This document shows positions 27,253-35,439 of a stretch of 64,000 bases of DNA, piece by piece; positions within the stretch are counted from its first letter, which is position 1, and every line of letters starts with the position of its first letter. Below the pieces are notes generated by a model, which was given only the letters and a program-made list of their open reading frames with translations, did no database searches and was not told the DNA's origin. A program made the position numbers and the translations under genes. This DNA comes from CAZSMK01 sp964608095. GTDB lineage: Bacteria > Sumerlaeota > Sumerlaeia > MWCT01 > JAGHBZ01. The stretch spans positions 30,311 through 94,310 of the forward strand of contig CAZSMK010000025.1 in the NCBI GenBank assembly GCA_964608095.1, in the 5' to 3' direction.

Positions 27253-27921
27253 ATACCAATAACACCGCGAACATAACCCTTTGCCGTAAGGATTATTGTT
27301 CTGCGCGTCAAAAGTGAAACGCAGGAATTTCTTGTCGGGCACTGGCACACCACCAATAGTAAGAGGAAAGGTCTTGTATGAATAGGGTTTTTTTGTGTCC
27401 GCGTTATGAGATGTGGTGTGCTTTACATGTTCCGGTGGATCAAGTAAGCGAAGCATCCCGTGCCTGTCGAAGATGAACCTTCCCTGGAACCTGCTCTTGA
27501 GGTCGCTGATAAGCACCCTGTCGTTATTGTCGATCTTCCACATTATCTCTATTATGGAAAAACCTTTTGCCAGGGCATCCAGCAAACTGTAAAGCGCATG
27601 TTCAACTGACGGGATTTTGTCAAACACGTGTTCAATGAAACGAGCCATCTCGACATCCTGACGATTTTCACTTGCAGGTATGATGCGCCTCTCACGGCTC
27701 AAAATGCCGATCTTCCTGGTCTGGAGAACCGCAAACAAATGACCATCTTTGTCCTCCATCTCGTTGAATAAATTGTAGATACTCCGGTGCGACCGGTTTG
27801 ATGCGGATTCCGAACGAAGAATTTGTTGATGCGTCTCGGAACCGGAACTCCCGAGGTAGGCGTTCCAGAAGTTCGAAAAGGCGGGCGGCGCAAACTCGGT
27901 TAAAACGGGTGTAGGACTCAT
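27244..27921 (-). pseudogene. N-terminal half of the split DUF935 (Mu gp29-type) portal gene
   Basis: 226 host-encoded residues, ending at WYYWF; in the integrated state the frame reads 37 foreign residues more, to a stop at 27130. The start has an ideal AAAGGAGGT RBS. RSHRSIYNLFNEMEDKDGHLFAVLQTRKIGILSRERRIIP and the following FSIIEIMWKID match the front half of Mu-like portal proteins. Apart from the insertion the gene has no frameshift or stop, so disruption is recent or the element excises. It stands between a regulatory-like surface protein and a sialidase-like gene, without head, tail or terminase genes. Confidence 0.9.
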
Positions 27922-27946
27922 GATTCTACCTCCTTTTTTTTCTCAG

Positions 27947-27973
27947 AAAATCCTCGAAAAATAGGATTTTTTT
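27947..27973. terminator. Hairpin upstream of the portal RBS, terminator-like on the plus strand
   Basis: AAAATCCT (27947-27954) and AGGATTTT (27963-27970) form an 8-bp stem, followed on the plus strand by TTT. In the portal transcript, on the minus strand, the hairpin would lie in the leader just before an A-rich stretch and the RBS, where it could act as an attenuator or stabiliser. Confidence 0.45.
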
Positions 27974-28102
27974 CAAGAAAAGTCTTCAACTCGGAACTTA
28001 TTAAACCAGAAAGAAGAAAGTAGAACAATTCCCTTCGCGACCCTTAGGGGAACCTTCGAGACCCAAAATCTCAACCTGAATGGGAGGAGGGCTATCTGAT
28101 TA

Positions 28103-28129
28103 GTCAGACCAGTCGGACAGGTCAGACCA
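28103..28129. repeat. Nonamer array, GTCAGACCA type
   Basis: Three 9-bp units in tandem: GTCAGACCA, GTCGGACAG, GTCAGACCA. It lies in the 245-bp gap between the portal start and the sialidase-like gene's stop. The period matches the other intergenic arrays in the window. Confidence 0.6.
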
Positions 28130-28166
28130 GGTGAGCATAGGATACTTTTTTGCTTTTACGCTTTCT

Positions 28167-29381
28167 TTACTTTGCGGACAGTTGTTGTCGGATGTAGCCG
28201 TCAATGCTCCATACGCCCCATGTACCTTTTATCTTTGTGGTCGAGACGGCGGTAACGGTTCGTTCGTTTTTTATGAAAAGGGAGTTCCATAGCTGGCTCG
28301 TCCCTGGCCCCTGTGGAAACGGATAGGTAGGCGAGCCGAACTTGCGCGCATCGCTATCGCCGATGCAGACGACCATGCGCGAACCTTCCACCTCGCCGGT
28401 CTCGCTTTGCTGGAAAGAAAGCACGGTCTCGCCGTGGGGAATCTGGCGAATATATGGCGCGCCTGCATAGATATGAGCGTCGAGCGGCTGCGATAAAGCA
28501 CGACGGCGTTTCGGGCTTGAGCCGCCAACTGCGCCCGAACGCCAGTTCTCTTCGATATCCATATAGACGATCACGGGCTTGCATGTACCGTGCAAACCAT
28601 TGTCCTCGATGGCAACCACAATGCCTTTGCCGTTATTCAACACAAGCGGGGAAGGCATGCCATCGCGGAAGCCTTTCCGGAATATGGCAGTTTCCGGCGC
28701 GCGCCATGTTCGAGCGCCGTCAAGGGAACGCAAGAGCGTGATTTCTTGCTGGTTTGTTCCACGATATGGTGTTTCGTTTGCAAAGAAGACCTGCACTTCC
28801 CCTGAAGGGAGTTGGATCGCAGTAGGTTCCCAGCAGCCGCTGGAGAACTCATACCCTCCTGTGTACAGGGTAACGGGGCTTTGCCATGCTTTTCCCGCAT
28901 CTCTGCTTCGGGCGACTTGAATAGTGAACGGTCGTGGTTCTTTGTCTGTGGTGGGAAGAAACGTGCCGTCTTTCCATTCGCCGAACGCACTGTCCGGTCG
29001 TTCGTTATACAGGCAGAGCACATCGCCGTCTTTCAGCTGGAGCAGTTCGGCGTTGGTAAGATGTCCATGCGGCGACGCTGCCACCATGATGGGTTCTTGC
29101 CACGTTTTTCCCTCGTCGTTGCTGTGGCGCACCCAGACCTTTCGTTCCAGATCGTATGCGCATAGCATCTCACCATTGTTAAGCCTGATTATGCGGGCAT
29201 AGTTTCCGTTTTCCTGGATCAACGTGAGGCTTTCGGTGTCCCAGTCTATGGTTAACGCGGTTTTTGTAGGAGACGTGAAGGATTCCTGGCTGTCTGAACC
29301 TGCGGTCGCGAACGTGCTCAGGCACGTCATCAATGCCATACATAGGACTGCTATACGTACTGTTCTCTCGGGTGGTTTCAT
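28167..29381 (-). CDS. Exported sialidase-like (BNR/Asp-box) protein
   Basis: 404 residues with a signal peptide (about 1-27, cleavage after ATA-like sequence). Asp boxes are visible as SNDEGKTWQEP, SRDAGKAWQSP and SLDGARTWRAP, spaced as in six-bladed sialidase-fold propellers. GNYARIIRLNNGEMLCAY at the N-terminus matches the strand carrying the first catalytic-site arginine. It may be an exo-alpha-sialidase or a non-catalytic relative; the arginine triad was not verified. The RBS is weak. It is in the same direction as the YdjC-like and FG-GAP genes further on, but with gaps of about 270 bp and 40 bp. Confidence 0.85.
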   Translation of the reverse strand: MKPPERTVRIAVLCMALMTCLSTFATAGSDSQESFTSPTKTALTIDWDTESLTLIQENGNYARIIRLNNGEMLCAYDLERKVWVRHSNDEGKTWQEPIMVAASPHGHLTNAELLQLKDGDVLCLYNERPDSAFGEWKDGTFLPTTDKEPRPFTIQVARSRDAGKAWQSPVTLYTGGYEFSSGCWEPTAIQLPSGEVQVFFANETPYRGTNQQEITLLRSLDGARTWRAPETAIFRKGFRDGMPSPLVLNNGKGIVVAIEDNGLHGTCKPVIVYMDIEENWRSGAVGGSSPKRRRALSQPLDAHIYAGAPYIRQIPHGETVLSFQQSETGEVEGSRMVVCIGDSDARKFGSPTYPFPQGPGTSQLWNSLFIKNERTVTAVSTTKIKGTWGVWSIDGYIRQQLSAK

Positions 29382-29589
29382 TATTCATGACCCATAGTGG
29401 GATTTTTTGTCGCTCTAAGTGATGGAACATTATGCAAAACTCGTGTTGTAATAGCAAGCCCCAGGGTGTTTTCTCGGCGGTCAAAGAGGGGGTATTCAAC
29501 TTGACACAGCAAGCTAAACCAATCTACTCTGTTTTTATTATTTTTGGCGGTGGAGGGGAAACAATGGCAGAGGACAGAGACAAAAACTC

Positions 29590-29603
29590 GGACTGATCAG
29601 TCC
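29590..29603. repeat. 14-bp perfect palindrome
   Basis: GGACTGATCAGTCC lies in the 283-bp gap after the YdjC-like gene's stop. It resembles the GTC-rich nonamer arrays in composition. The rest of the gap 29382-29664 shows no gene. Confidence 0.45.
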
Positions 29604-29664
29604 GATCTGATAAACCTGAACCATCACCCAGATTCTCTCGGGGGAAAAAAGGAAAAGCACCCAA

Positions 29665-30654
29665 TTAAGGTTCTTCAGCCGGTTGTTTCGGTTCCATCTG
29701 GACGGACTGTATGACTTCGACAAGTGGTTCTGCCGTAGTCGGTCGTGTCATGAGATGCAGCTCATGCTCGCGGAGCTGGTTGTAGTTAATAAGCTGAATA
29801 CCCTTTTTCTCGATGGCTTCTCTGAATTTGGGATGGCACAACATGTCGGTCACTGCCTGGCGGTGTTTGGACATGTTCTTGAGCCCGAAGGCATTGAGGT
29901 CGGTCATTGCCGCCATCTCCGGTGTGTCAAGACCGGGATGAACCACGAGCAAGTATCTGTTTCCTTCCTCGAGCCCTTCAATTATCTTTATGCCTTCCTC
30001 GAGTTTGTTTTCCGGCGCCACGCTATAAACCTTGTCGCTATCCGTCTCGTTGAAATAGCGTGAAATCCCGATTCGGTACTCGACGGCGAGTTTTTCGAGC
30101 TCTTCCTGGAACTCGAGCGCGGACAGCGCCGTGCCCATGTGGTAATCGCAATACGAGAATTTAAGCCCTTTACGTGAGGCGAGATCGAGTTGCGCACGGA
30201 GTTCTTTCGCTACGTCCTCTGCTGTCGGCTGGTGGAGGAAGAATTCGCGACGGCTGCCGAAAAATTTACCGAACGCGTCAACAAGACTGGGTACTTCCGT
30301 CCACGGCATGACAGGACCCCATCGGTACTCGCGCCATTCGCTGTTGAGCGTGAGATGAACGCCCACGCTCACGTCGGGATAATCACGGAGAATTTCCACG
30401 GTTTCTTCCAGCCACGGCGAGATGACCATCACGGAGACCGCTGTTATGACGCCGTCATCCAACACCTTTTTGAACGCCATATTCGACGCATGGCAAAATC
30501 CCATATCGTCGCCCCGGAGAATGAGCTGGATCGTTTTATCATCAGAAGGCTGACCCGGTTCGCCCTTTTTCGGCATGTCATAATACGCTCCAGCAATTCC
30601 GACAAAACTAATCATCAACCATACACAAATGAGTAGAGGCGCTGAATGTCTCAT
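29665..30654 (-). CDS. Exported YdjC/ChbG-like carbohydrate deacetylase
   Basis: About 329 residues from the ATG at 30654, 10 bases after AGGAGGT; a TTG 6 bp earlier is too close to the RBS. A signal peptide covers about residues 1-25. QLILRGDDMGFCHASN has the metal-binding acidic pair of the family, GVHLTLNSEW and YCDYHMG supply the histidines, and LLVVHPGLDTPEM is near the end. ChbG-type enzymes remove N-acetyl groups from chito-oligosaccharides. Export would place activity outside the cytoplasm, which fits the neighbouring exported sugar-active proteins. Confidence 0.85.
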   Translation of the reverse strand: MRHSAPLLICVWLMISFVGIAGAYYDMPKKGEPGQPSDDKTIQLILRGDDMGFCHASNMAFKKVLDDGVITAVSVMVISPWLEETVEILRDYPDVSVGVHLTLNSEWREYRWGPVMPWTEVPSLVDAFGKFFGSRREFFLHQPTAEDVAKELRAQLDLASRKGLKFSYCDYHMGTALSALEFQEELEKLAVEYRIGISRYFNETDSDKVYSVAPENKLEEGIKIIEGLEEGNRYLLVVHPGLDTPEMAAMTDLNAFGLKNMSKHRQAVTDMLCHPKFREAIEKKGIQLINYNQLREHELHLMTRPTTAEPLVEVIQSVQMEPKQPAEEP

Positions 30655-30694
30655 GATCAAAATACCTCCTTTTTATTTTTGAAGGTTTCCCCAC

Positions 30695-32308
30695 TTATTG
30701 GTACAAGTTCCAGTGATTCTTCACCGCAGCAGGTGGGTTGAGGTCGAACACGAGCACCCGCCCGGTCGCGGAATTCACAAAAGGCGCCGAGATAAGGACC
30801 TCGTCCGCGCCGTCGCCGTCGACATCACCGGCTGCAAGTTCGTCGCCGAGTTGAAAGTAGTTCATATCGCCGTTGATGATATAGTTCATATCTTCACCTT
30901 GGACGGAGAAGGTCGTCGGGATAGCGCTGCCACCGAGCACCATGAAGGTTCGTCCCTCGGCATTGAAACCGGGTCGTTCACCGTCACGGGTTGCGAATAT
31001 GAAGTCGCCGGAACCGTCGCCGTTGAAATCGCCCCCCTCCAAGGTATTGCCGATATTGTTCTGCACGTTATAACCTTCGACGAAAAGGTCTGGGCTACTG
31101 ACCGCAAGATTGATAGTGTCTGGAAATGTCGTCTTACCCCAAAAACCGTACACTGCGCCTTCGTCGACTGAACTCGAACCTGTGTGATCCCAGCCGCTTG
31201 CGGTGACGAGCAGGTCGAGTACTCCGTCGCCGTTGCCGTCGGACAGTGTGACGGCGCTGCCGAGCATATCCCATTCATTGTCGCCGAGAATCGTCAGGTC
31301 TGCTTTTTGGGTGAGGAGATTGACGGACGAGGGAAATAGGACTTTACCACAGAGCACATAGACTTTCCCTTCCGTGGTCAGGGTTCCTTTGCTTCCGTAT
31401 TCCATACCGAGTATGAGGTCGTCGATATAGTCGTTGTTGAGGTCGCCGCAGACAATGGCGGTGCCGAGTTCGGCGTACTGTTCATCGCCGTGAATAACAC
31501 AATCCGCCTGTGAGGCAAGGTCTATGGTAGTTCCATGCGAGAGCGCCGAATCGCCCCAGACGAGGAACACTTTACCTGCGGTGGTTTTAGAGTTTGCCGT
31601 AGCGAGATGTGCGCCTATGGCAAGGTCATCGATGCCGTCGTTGTTGATATCGCCGCTCGCGAGTCCCTTTGATGTAAGCCCACCGAACGCATTGTAGCCG
31701 CCGGTATCATCGTATGCTGCAGCGCCCGCAATTTTTATATCCCACGCGCCAGTTGCAAGGTCGTACACCGGTTGGTTGAAAAAGCTAGTTGAACCGAATA
31801 AGACGAAGACGGCGCCTGCGGCGCTCCTGCCGGAAACCGTAAGCGTCGAATCCGCAGCGGCAAAGTCCATGACTCCGTCGCCGTTTATATCTCCTGCAGC
31901 CATGGCGGTCGCAAAATTATCGGAACCGGTATCGCCGTAGATGACGACATCCGCGGTCTCGTTTGCGAGATCGATGCTATCGGCCCAGGCATAGGTGCTG
32001 CTGCCTTTGAACACGTAGACTGTAGGGTGTTGTGCGCCCGAAAAGCTCGATCTATCAGCACAGACAAAGATGTCGTCGTAACCGTCGTTGTTGATGTCGG
32101 TACACAGCATCGGTCTACCGAGGTAATCGCCTTCTTCAGCGCCGAATATTTCCAGTGTCCTGTCCGCACTCATAATCTGGGTTGCTGCCGAAATAAGCAC
32201 AGGAGTCAAAATCAGCGGAATTATGCACACCATAAAAAACAGCCGAACAGTTTTATTCAATACATTTCCTTGAGGATTTTTTACCTTATCAAGGATTGAA
32301 AAATACAT
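30695..32308 (-). CDS. Exported FG-GAP (integrin-alpha-like) beta-propeller protein
   Basis: 537 residues, RBS AGGGAGA before the ATG, hydrophobic signal at about 22-44. At least six FG-GAP repeats follow, each with D-x-N/D-x-D-x-x-D/G-D calcium loops, such as CTDINNDGYDDIFV, GDINGDGVMDFA, GDINNDGIDDLAIG, GDLNNDYIDDLILG, GDFNGDGSGDFIFA and GDVDGDGADEVLIS. The fold would be a seven-bladed propeller. It probably acts as a surface adhesion or binding protein. It ends in NPPAAVKNHWNLYQ with no sorting domain that I recognise. Confidence 0.9.
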   Translation of the reverse strand: MYFSILDKVKNPQGNVLNKTVRLFFMVCIIPLILTPVLISAATQIMSADRTLEIFGAEEGDYLGRPMLCTDINNDGYDDIFVCADRSSFSGAQHPTVYVFKGSSTYAWADSIDLANETADVVIYGDTGSDNFATAMAAGDINGDGVMDFAAADSTLTVSGRSAAGAVFVLFGSTSFFNQPVYDLATGAWDIKIAGAAAYDDTGGYNAFGGLTSKGLASGDINNDGIDDLAIGAHLATANSKTTAGKVFLVWGDSALSHGTTIDLASQADCVIHGDEQYAELGTAIVCGDLNNDYIDDLILGMEYGSKGTLTTEGKVYVLCGKVLFPSSVNLLTQKADLTILGDNEWDMLGSAVTLSDGNGDGVLDLLVTASGWDHTGSSSVDEGAVYGFWGKTTFPDTINLAVSSPDLFVEGYNVQNNIGNTLEGGDFNGDGSGDFIFATRDGERPGFNAEGRTFMVLGGSAIPTTFSVQGEDMNYIINGDMNYFQLGDELAAGDVDGDGADEVLISAPFVNSATGRVLVFDLNPPAAVKNHWNLYQ

Positions 32309-32611
32309 ATTCGTCTCCCTGCTTTGAAGAGTGATGATAACGCTCCTGATGAATCTTCAATGTCCCAGGAATTAGCGAACCTCGGGACAGAAAAATCAAT
32401 AGTACGTCTCTGAATAGAATTTCAGCAAGACAAAAGTATTAAGTCGGGTTATTACCACAGAAGGGCGGATGCCATGGGAAAGATGCATGACGGAAAGAAG
32501 GTATATGACACAAGAAAAGGGTGGAATGCTACGACAAGGTAAGGATAAGATGGAAGTGTACAAAAGGTGGTAACAATCGTCGAGCCCGGAAGGAAGCAAC
32601 AGGAAATTATC

Positions 32612-33325
32612 ATGAAAGGAACGGCATTGATCACAGGCGGCGCGAAAAGGATCGGCCGTGCAATTACACAGTCACTTGCAGAGGCAGGCTATTCTATTGC
32701 GCTCCATTACAATTCATCGGAAGAGGCCGCCCGCGAGACGCAATCACTTATAGAGAATTTGAATGTAAAATGCACGCTGTTCCAGGCAAACTTCGCCGAC
32801 AGGAGCGATGTGCGCAACCTTATCTCGAATGTGTTCGATGAGTTTCCGGATTGTAATCTTCTGGTGAACAATGCGTCGATTTTCGAGAGAGGCTCGTTAG
32901 TTGAAACCGAAGAAGAGCAGTTTGACCGGCATTTTGATGTCAACCTGCGAACGCCGTTTTTCCTCTCGCGCGATTTTGCTCGACACTGCAAACAAGGGCA
33001 TATCGTCAACATTATCGACACAAAGGCAGCACGGAACGTTATTCAATATTTCGTATATACCCTCACCAAAAAAGCGCTACTCGAGTTCACGCGAATGGCT
33101 GCAAAGGAACTCGCACCCGCCATTCGTGTCAATGGCATTGCGCCCGGACTGATTCTTCCCCCACGTGGTAAGGGGGAGGATTATTTGAAAGAGCTGAGCT
33201 CGGGTGTGCCCCTCAAACGCACTGGCAATCCCGACTTCGTGGTTCATGCGTTGCGGTTCTTGCTCGAAAACGAATACGTCACGGGACAATGTCTCTTCGT
33301 GGATGGCGGAGAACATTTAAAATAG
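32612..33325 (+). CDS. folM: FolM-like short-chain dehydrogenase (pterin reductase)
   Basis: 237 residues from the ATG at 32612 (AGGAAA upstream); the frame is open 45 bp earlier but lacks a site. TGGAKRIGRAI near residue 10 is the cofactor loop in the pteridine-reductase style, NNAS follows at about 83-86, and the YTLTKKA motif stands for YxxxK. The C-terminal VTGQCLFVDGGEHLK resembles the end of E. coli FolM, which reduces dihydromonapterin. Next come FolX- and FolK-like genes, supporting a pterin substrate. The 303-bp gap upstream, 32309-32611, is a divergent control region with no gene seen. Confidence 0.8.
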   Translation: MKGTALITGGAKRIGRAITQSLAEAGYSIALHYNSSEEAARETQSLIENLNVKCTLFQANFADRSDVRNLISNVFDEFPDCNLLVNNASIFERGSLVETEEEQFDRHFDVNLRTPFFLSRDFARHCKQGHIVNIIDTKAARNVIQYFVYTLTKKALLEFTRMAAKELAPAIRVNGIAPGLILPPRGKGEDYLKELSSGVPLKRTGNPDFVVHALRFLLENEYVTGQCLFVDGGEHLK

Positions 33326-33357
33326 AGTCTATAAACTTTCGCTCAATGAGGAATCCA

Positions 33358-33705
33358 ATGATTATCAGGATCAAGAATTTAAGGCTTCGAACGTTGATCG
33401 GTATCAACGAATGGGAAAAAAAGGTCGAACAGGATGTCGTTATAAATATTGAAATAATGTTCGATGGCACAAATGCTGCACGCACGGATAAGATAGACGA
33501 CGCCATAAACTATAGAACCATCACAAAAAAGATAATTAAAGAAGTCGTGGAATCCAGATTTTCGCTTCTCGAATCTCTGGCACAGCATTTAGTTGATATT
33601 GTTATGGAAGACAGTAGAATTCGCAAAGCAACCGTTGAAATCGACAAACCACATGCATTGCGTTATACGGATTCGGTCTCTGTCGTCACAAGCGCGGAGC
33701 GCTGA
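33358..33705 (+). CDS. folX: FolX-like dihydroneopterin triphosphate epimerase / aldolase-family protein
   Basis: 115 residues from the ATG at 33358, with GAGGA 7 bases before it. IIRIKNLRLRTLIGI, DAINYRTITKKI, SRFSLLESLAQHLVDI and VEIDKPHALRYTDSVSV follow E. coli FolX far more closely than FolB as I recall both. The fold is the T-fold shared by FolB and FolX. FolX interconverts dihydroneopterin and dihydromonapterin triphosphates. Since folK is next and no folB is seen, it might also supply the aldolase activity needed for folate. The gene is 33 bp after folM and 2 bp before folK. Confidence 0.8.
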   Translation: MIIRIKNLRLRTLIGINEWEKKVEQDVVINIEIMFDGTNAARTDKIDDAINYRTITKKIIKEVVESRFSLLESLAQHLVDIVMEDSRIRKATVEIDKPHALRYTDSVSVVTSAER

Positions 33706-33707
33706 TC

Positions 33708-34091
33708 ATGAACCGGGTAATTCTTGGAATCGGGTCAAACATTGAACCGCAAAAGCACATTGCGCAGGTACGGCGCAGGATTGTCGAGGAGCATACGCTT
33801 ATCGCTGAATCACGTTTTGTGGAAACGGAGCCTATCGGTAAAAAAGATCAACCCCCTTTTCTCAATGGCGCTATGTTGATCGAGACCGAAATGAACCGCG
33901 AACAATTAGCACAATGGTTGAAATCGTTAGAGAACCAGCTCGGTCGAGGTCATAACGGCGAGCCTTACGCCCCGCGGACTATCGATATCGATATTATTGT
34001 GTGGAACGGTCAGGTGGTACACAACGATTTTTATGAACGAGAGTTTCTGCAGGAATCGGTACGAGAAATTTTACCTGACCTGCACTTTTGA
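33708..34091 (+). CDS. folK: HPPK, hydroxymethyl-dihydropterin pyrophosphokinase
   Basis: 127 residues, slightly short for the family (about 130-160). LGIGSNIEPQKHI at the start, FLNGAMLIET in the middle and the signature RTIDIDIIVWNG with the two metal-binding aspartates identify it. It adds pyrophosphate from ATP to the pterin on the way to folate. It starts 2 bp after the folX stop, so the three genes form one operon. The C-terminus ends soon after REILPDLHF, so the last helix is minimal. Confidence 0.93.
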   Translation: MNRVILGIGSNIEPQKHIAQVRRRIVEEHTLIAESRFVETEPIGKKDQPPFLNGAMLIETEMNREQLAQWLKSLENQLGRGHNGEPYAPRTIDIDIIVWNGQVVHNDFYEREFLQESVREILPDLHF

Positions 34092-34212
34092 AAGAGATTA
34101 TATCTTCATGTCCTGCTCATTCACCAGATATCCTTGAACAATTCGAATTGACAATAATGCACTTGACGATGTATCCAATAATCTCCCAGTTTGACCAAAA
34201 GGATAATGAACA

Positions 34213-35439
34213 ATGAAAAAAGGAGCAAAGCAGATCAAAAAAGTAGTCCTTGCATATTCAGGCGGATTGGATACGTCCGTAATCATCCGTTGGCTGATCG
34301 AGAATTATGGTTGTGAAGTGATCGCATTTATAGCCGACCTCGGTCAAGGCGAAGAAGTCAAACCTATCCGTGAAAAGGCACTCAAGACCGGTGCGTCGAA
34401 AGCGATTGTCAAGGATGTTCGTAAAGAATTTATAGACGATTTCGTGATTCCGGCGGTCAAAGCGAATTTACTCTACGAAGGGAAGTATCCAATGGCGACA
34501 TCGCTGGGACGCCCTTTGATCGCAAAATGGTTGATTGAAATCGCAAAGCAAGAGAACGCCGACGCCATAGCGCACGGCTGTACAGGAAAAGGCAACGATC
34601 AGGTGCGCTTCGAGCTAACCGCTTTTGCGCTCGCTCCCGACATCGTGACCATAGCCCCTGTTCGCGAATGGGAATTGAAAACGCGCGACGAAGAAATTGA
34701 ATATGCACGTAAGCATAAGATTCCGGTTCCAGTAACCAAGAAAAAACCTTACAGTATAGACCGAAATCTTTTCGGCATAAGTATAGAGTGTGGTGTGCTG
34801 GAGGATCCGTGGGCGGAGCCACCGGAAGACGCATATATTATCACGCGTTCGCCGGACAAGGCGCCGAAAAAAGCCGCTGAAATTACACTCGGGTTCAAGG
34901 AAGGAATTCCGGTAAGCCTCAACGGCAAAAGAATGTCAACATTAAGAATCATAGAACAGCTTACGGAGATGGGTGGTAAATACGGTATCGGCAGAATCGA
35001 CCTGGTCGAGAACCGCCTTGTTGGCATCAAGTCGCGCGAGGTCTACGAAGCGCCTGCGTCGACGATTCTCATTTCGGCTCATAAAGAGCTCGAAGCCGTC
35101 ACACTCGACCGCGAGACGCATCATTTCAAGGAAATGATCATGCCGCGTTACGCGGAGCTGGTCTATAACGGGCAATGGTACACGCCGTTACGCGAGGCGC
35201 TGGCTGCGTTTGTGGATTCGACCCAGCAGACTGTCACCGGCGACGTTCGGCTTAAACTCTTTCCCGGGCGCTGTGTTCCTGTCGGCAGACGTTCGCCTTA
35301 TTCCCTGTACCAGAAATCCCTTGCCACCTACGATGTCGGCGATATGTACGACCATACCGCTGCCGAGGGTTTCATAACCATCTTCGGACTGCCCATGAAA
35401 GTACAGGCGCTGGCGACACGGAAAAAGGAAAAAAAATGA
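34213..35439 (+). CDS. argG: Argininosuccinate synthase
   Basis: 408 residues, full length. The PP-loop VLAYSGGLDTSVI binds ATP; EGKYPMATSLGRPLIAKWL and AHGCTGKGNDQVRFE are family signatures. It condenses citrulline and aspartate in arginine synthesis, using the carbamoyl phosphate branch that starts at carA. AAGGATA lies upstream of the ATG. Its stop overlaps the cinA start by 4 bp (ATGA). Confidence 0.97.
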   Translation: MKKGAKQIKKVVLAYSGGLDTSVIIRWLIENYGCEVIAFIADLGQGEEVKPIREKALKTGASKAIVKDVRKEFIDDFVIPAVKANLLYEGKYPMATSLGRPLIAKWLIEIAKQENADAIAHGCTGKGNDQVRFELTAFALAPDIVTIAPVREWELKTRDEEIEYARKHKIPVPVTKKKPYSIDRNLFGISIECGVLEDPWAEPPEDAYIITRSPDKAPKKAAEITLGFKEGIPVSLNGKRMSTLRIIEQLTEMGGKYGIGRIDLVENRLVGIKSREVYEAPASTILISAHKELEAVTLDRETHHFKEMIMPRYAELVYNGQWYTPLREALAAFVDSTQQTVTGDVRLKLFPGRCVPVGRRSPYSLYQKSLATYDVGDMYDHTAAEGFITIFGLPMKVQALATRKKEKK

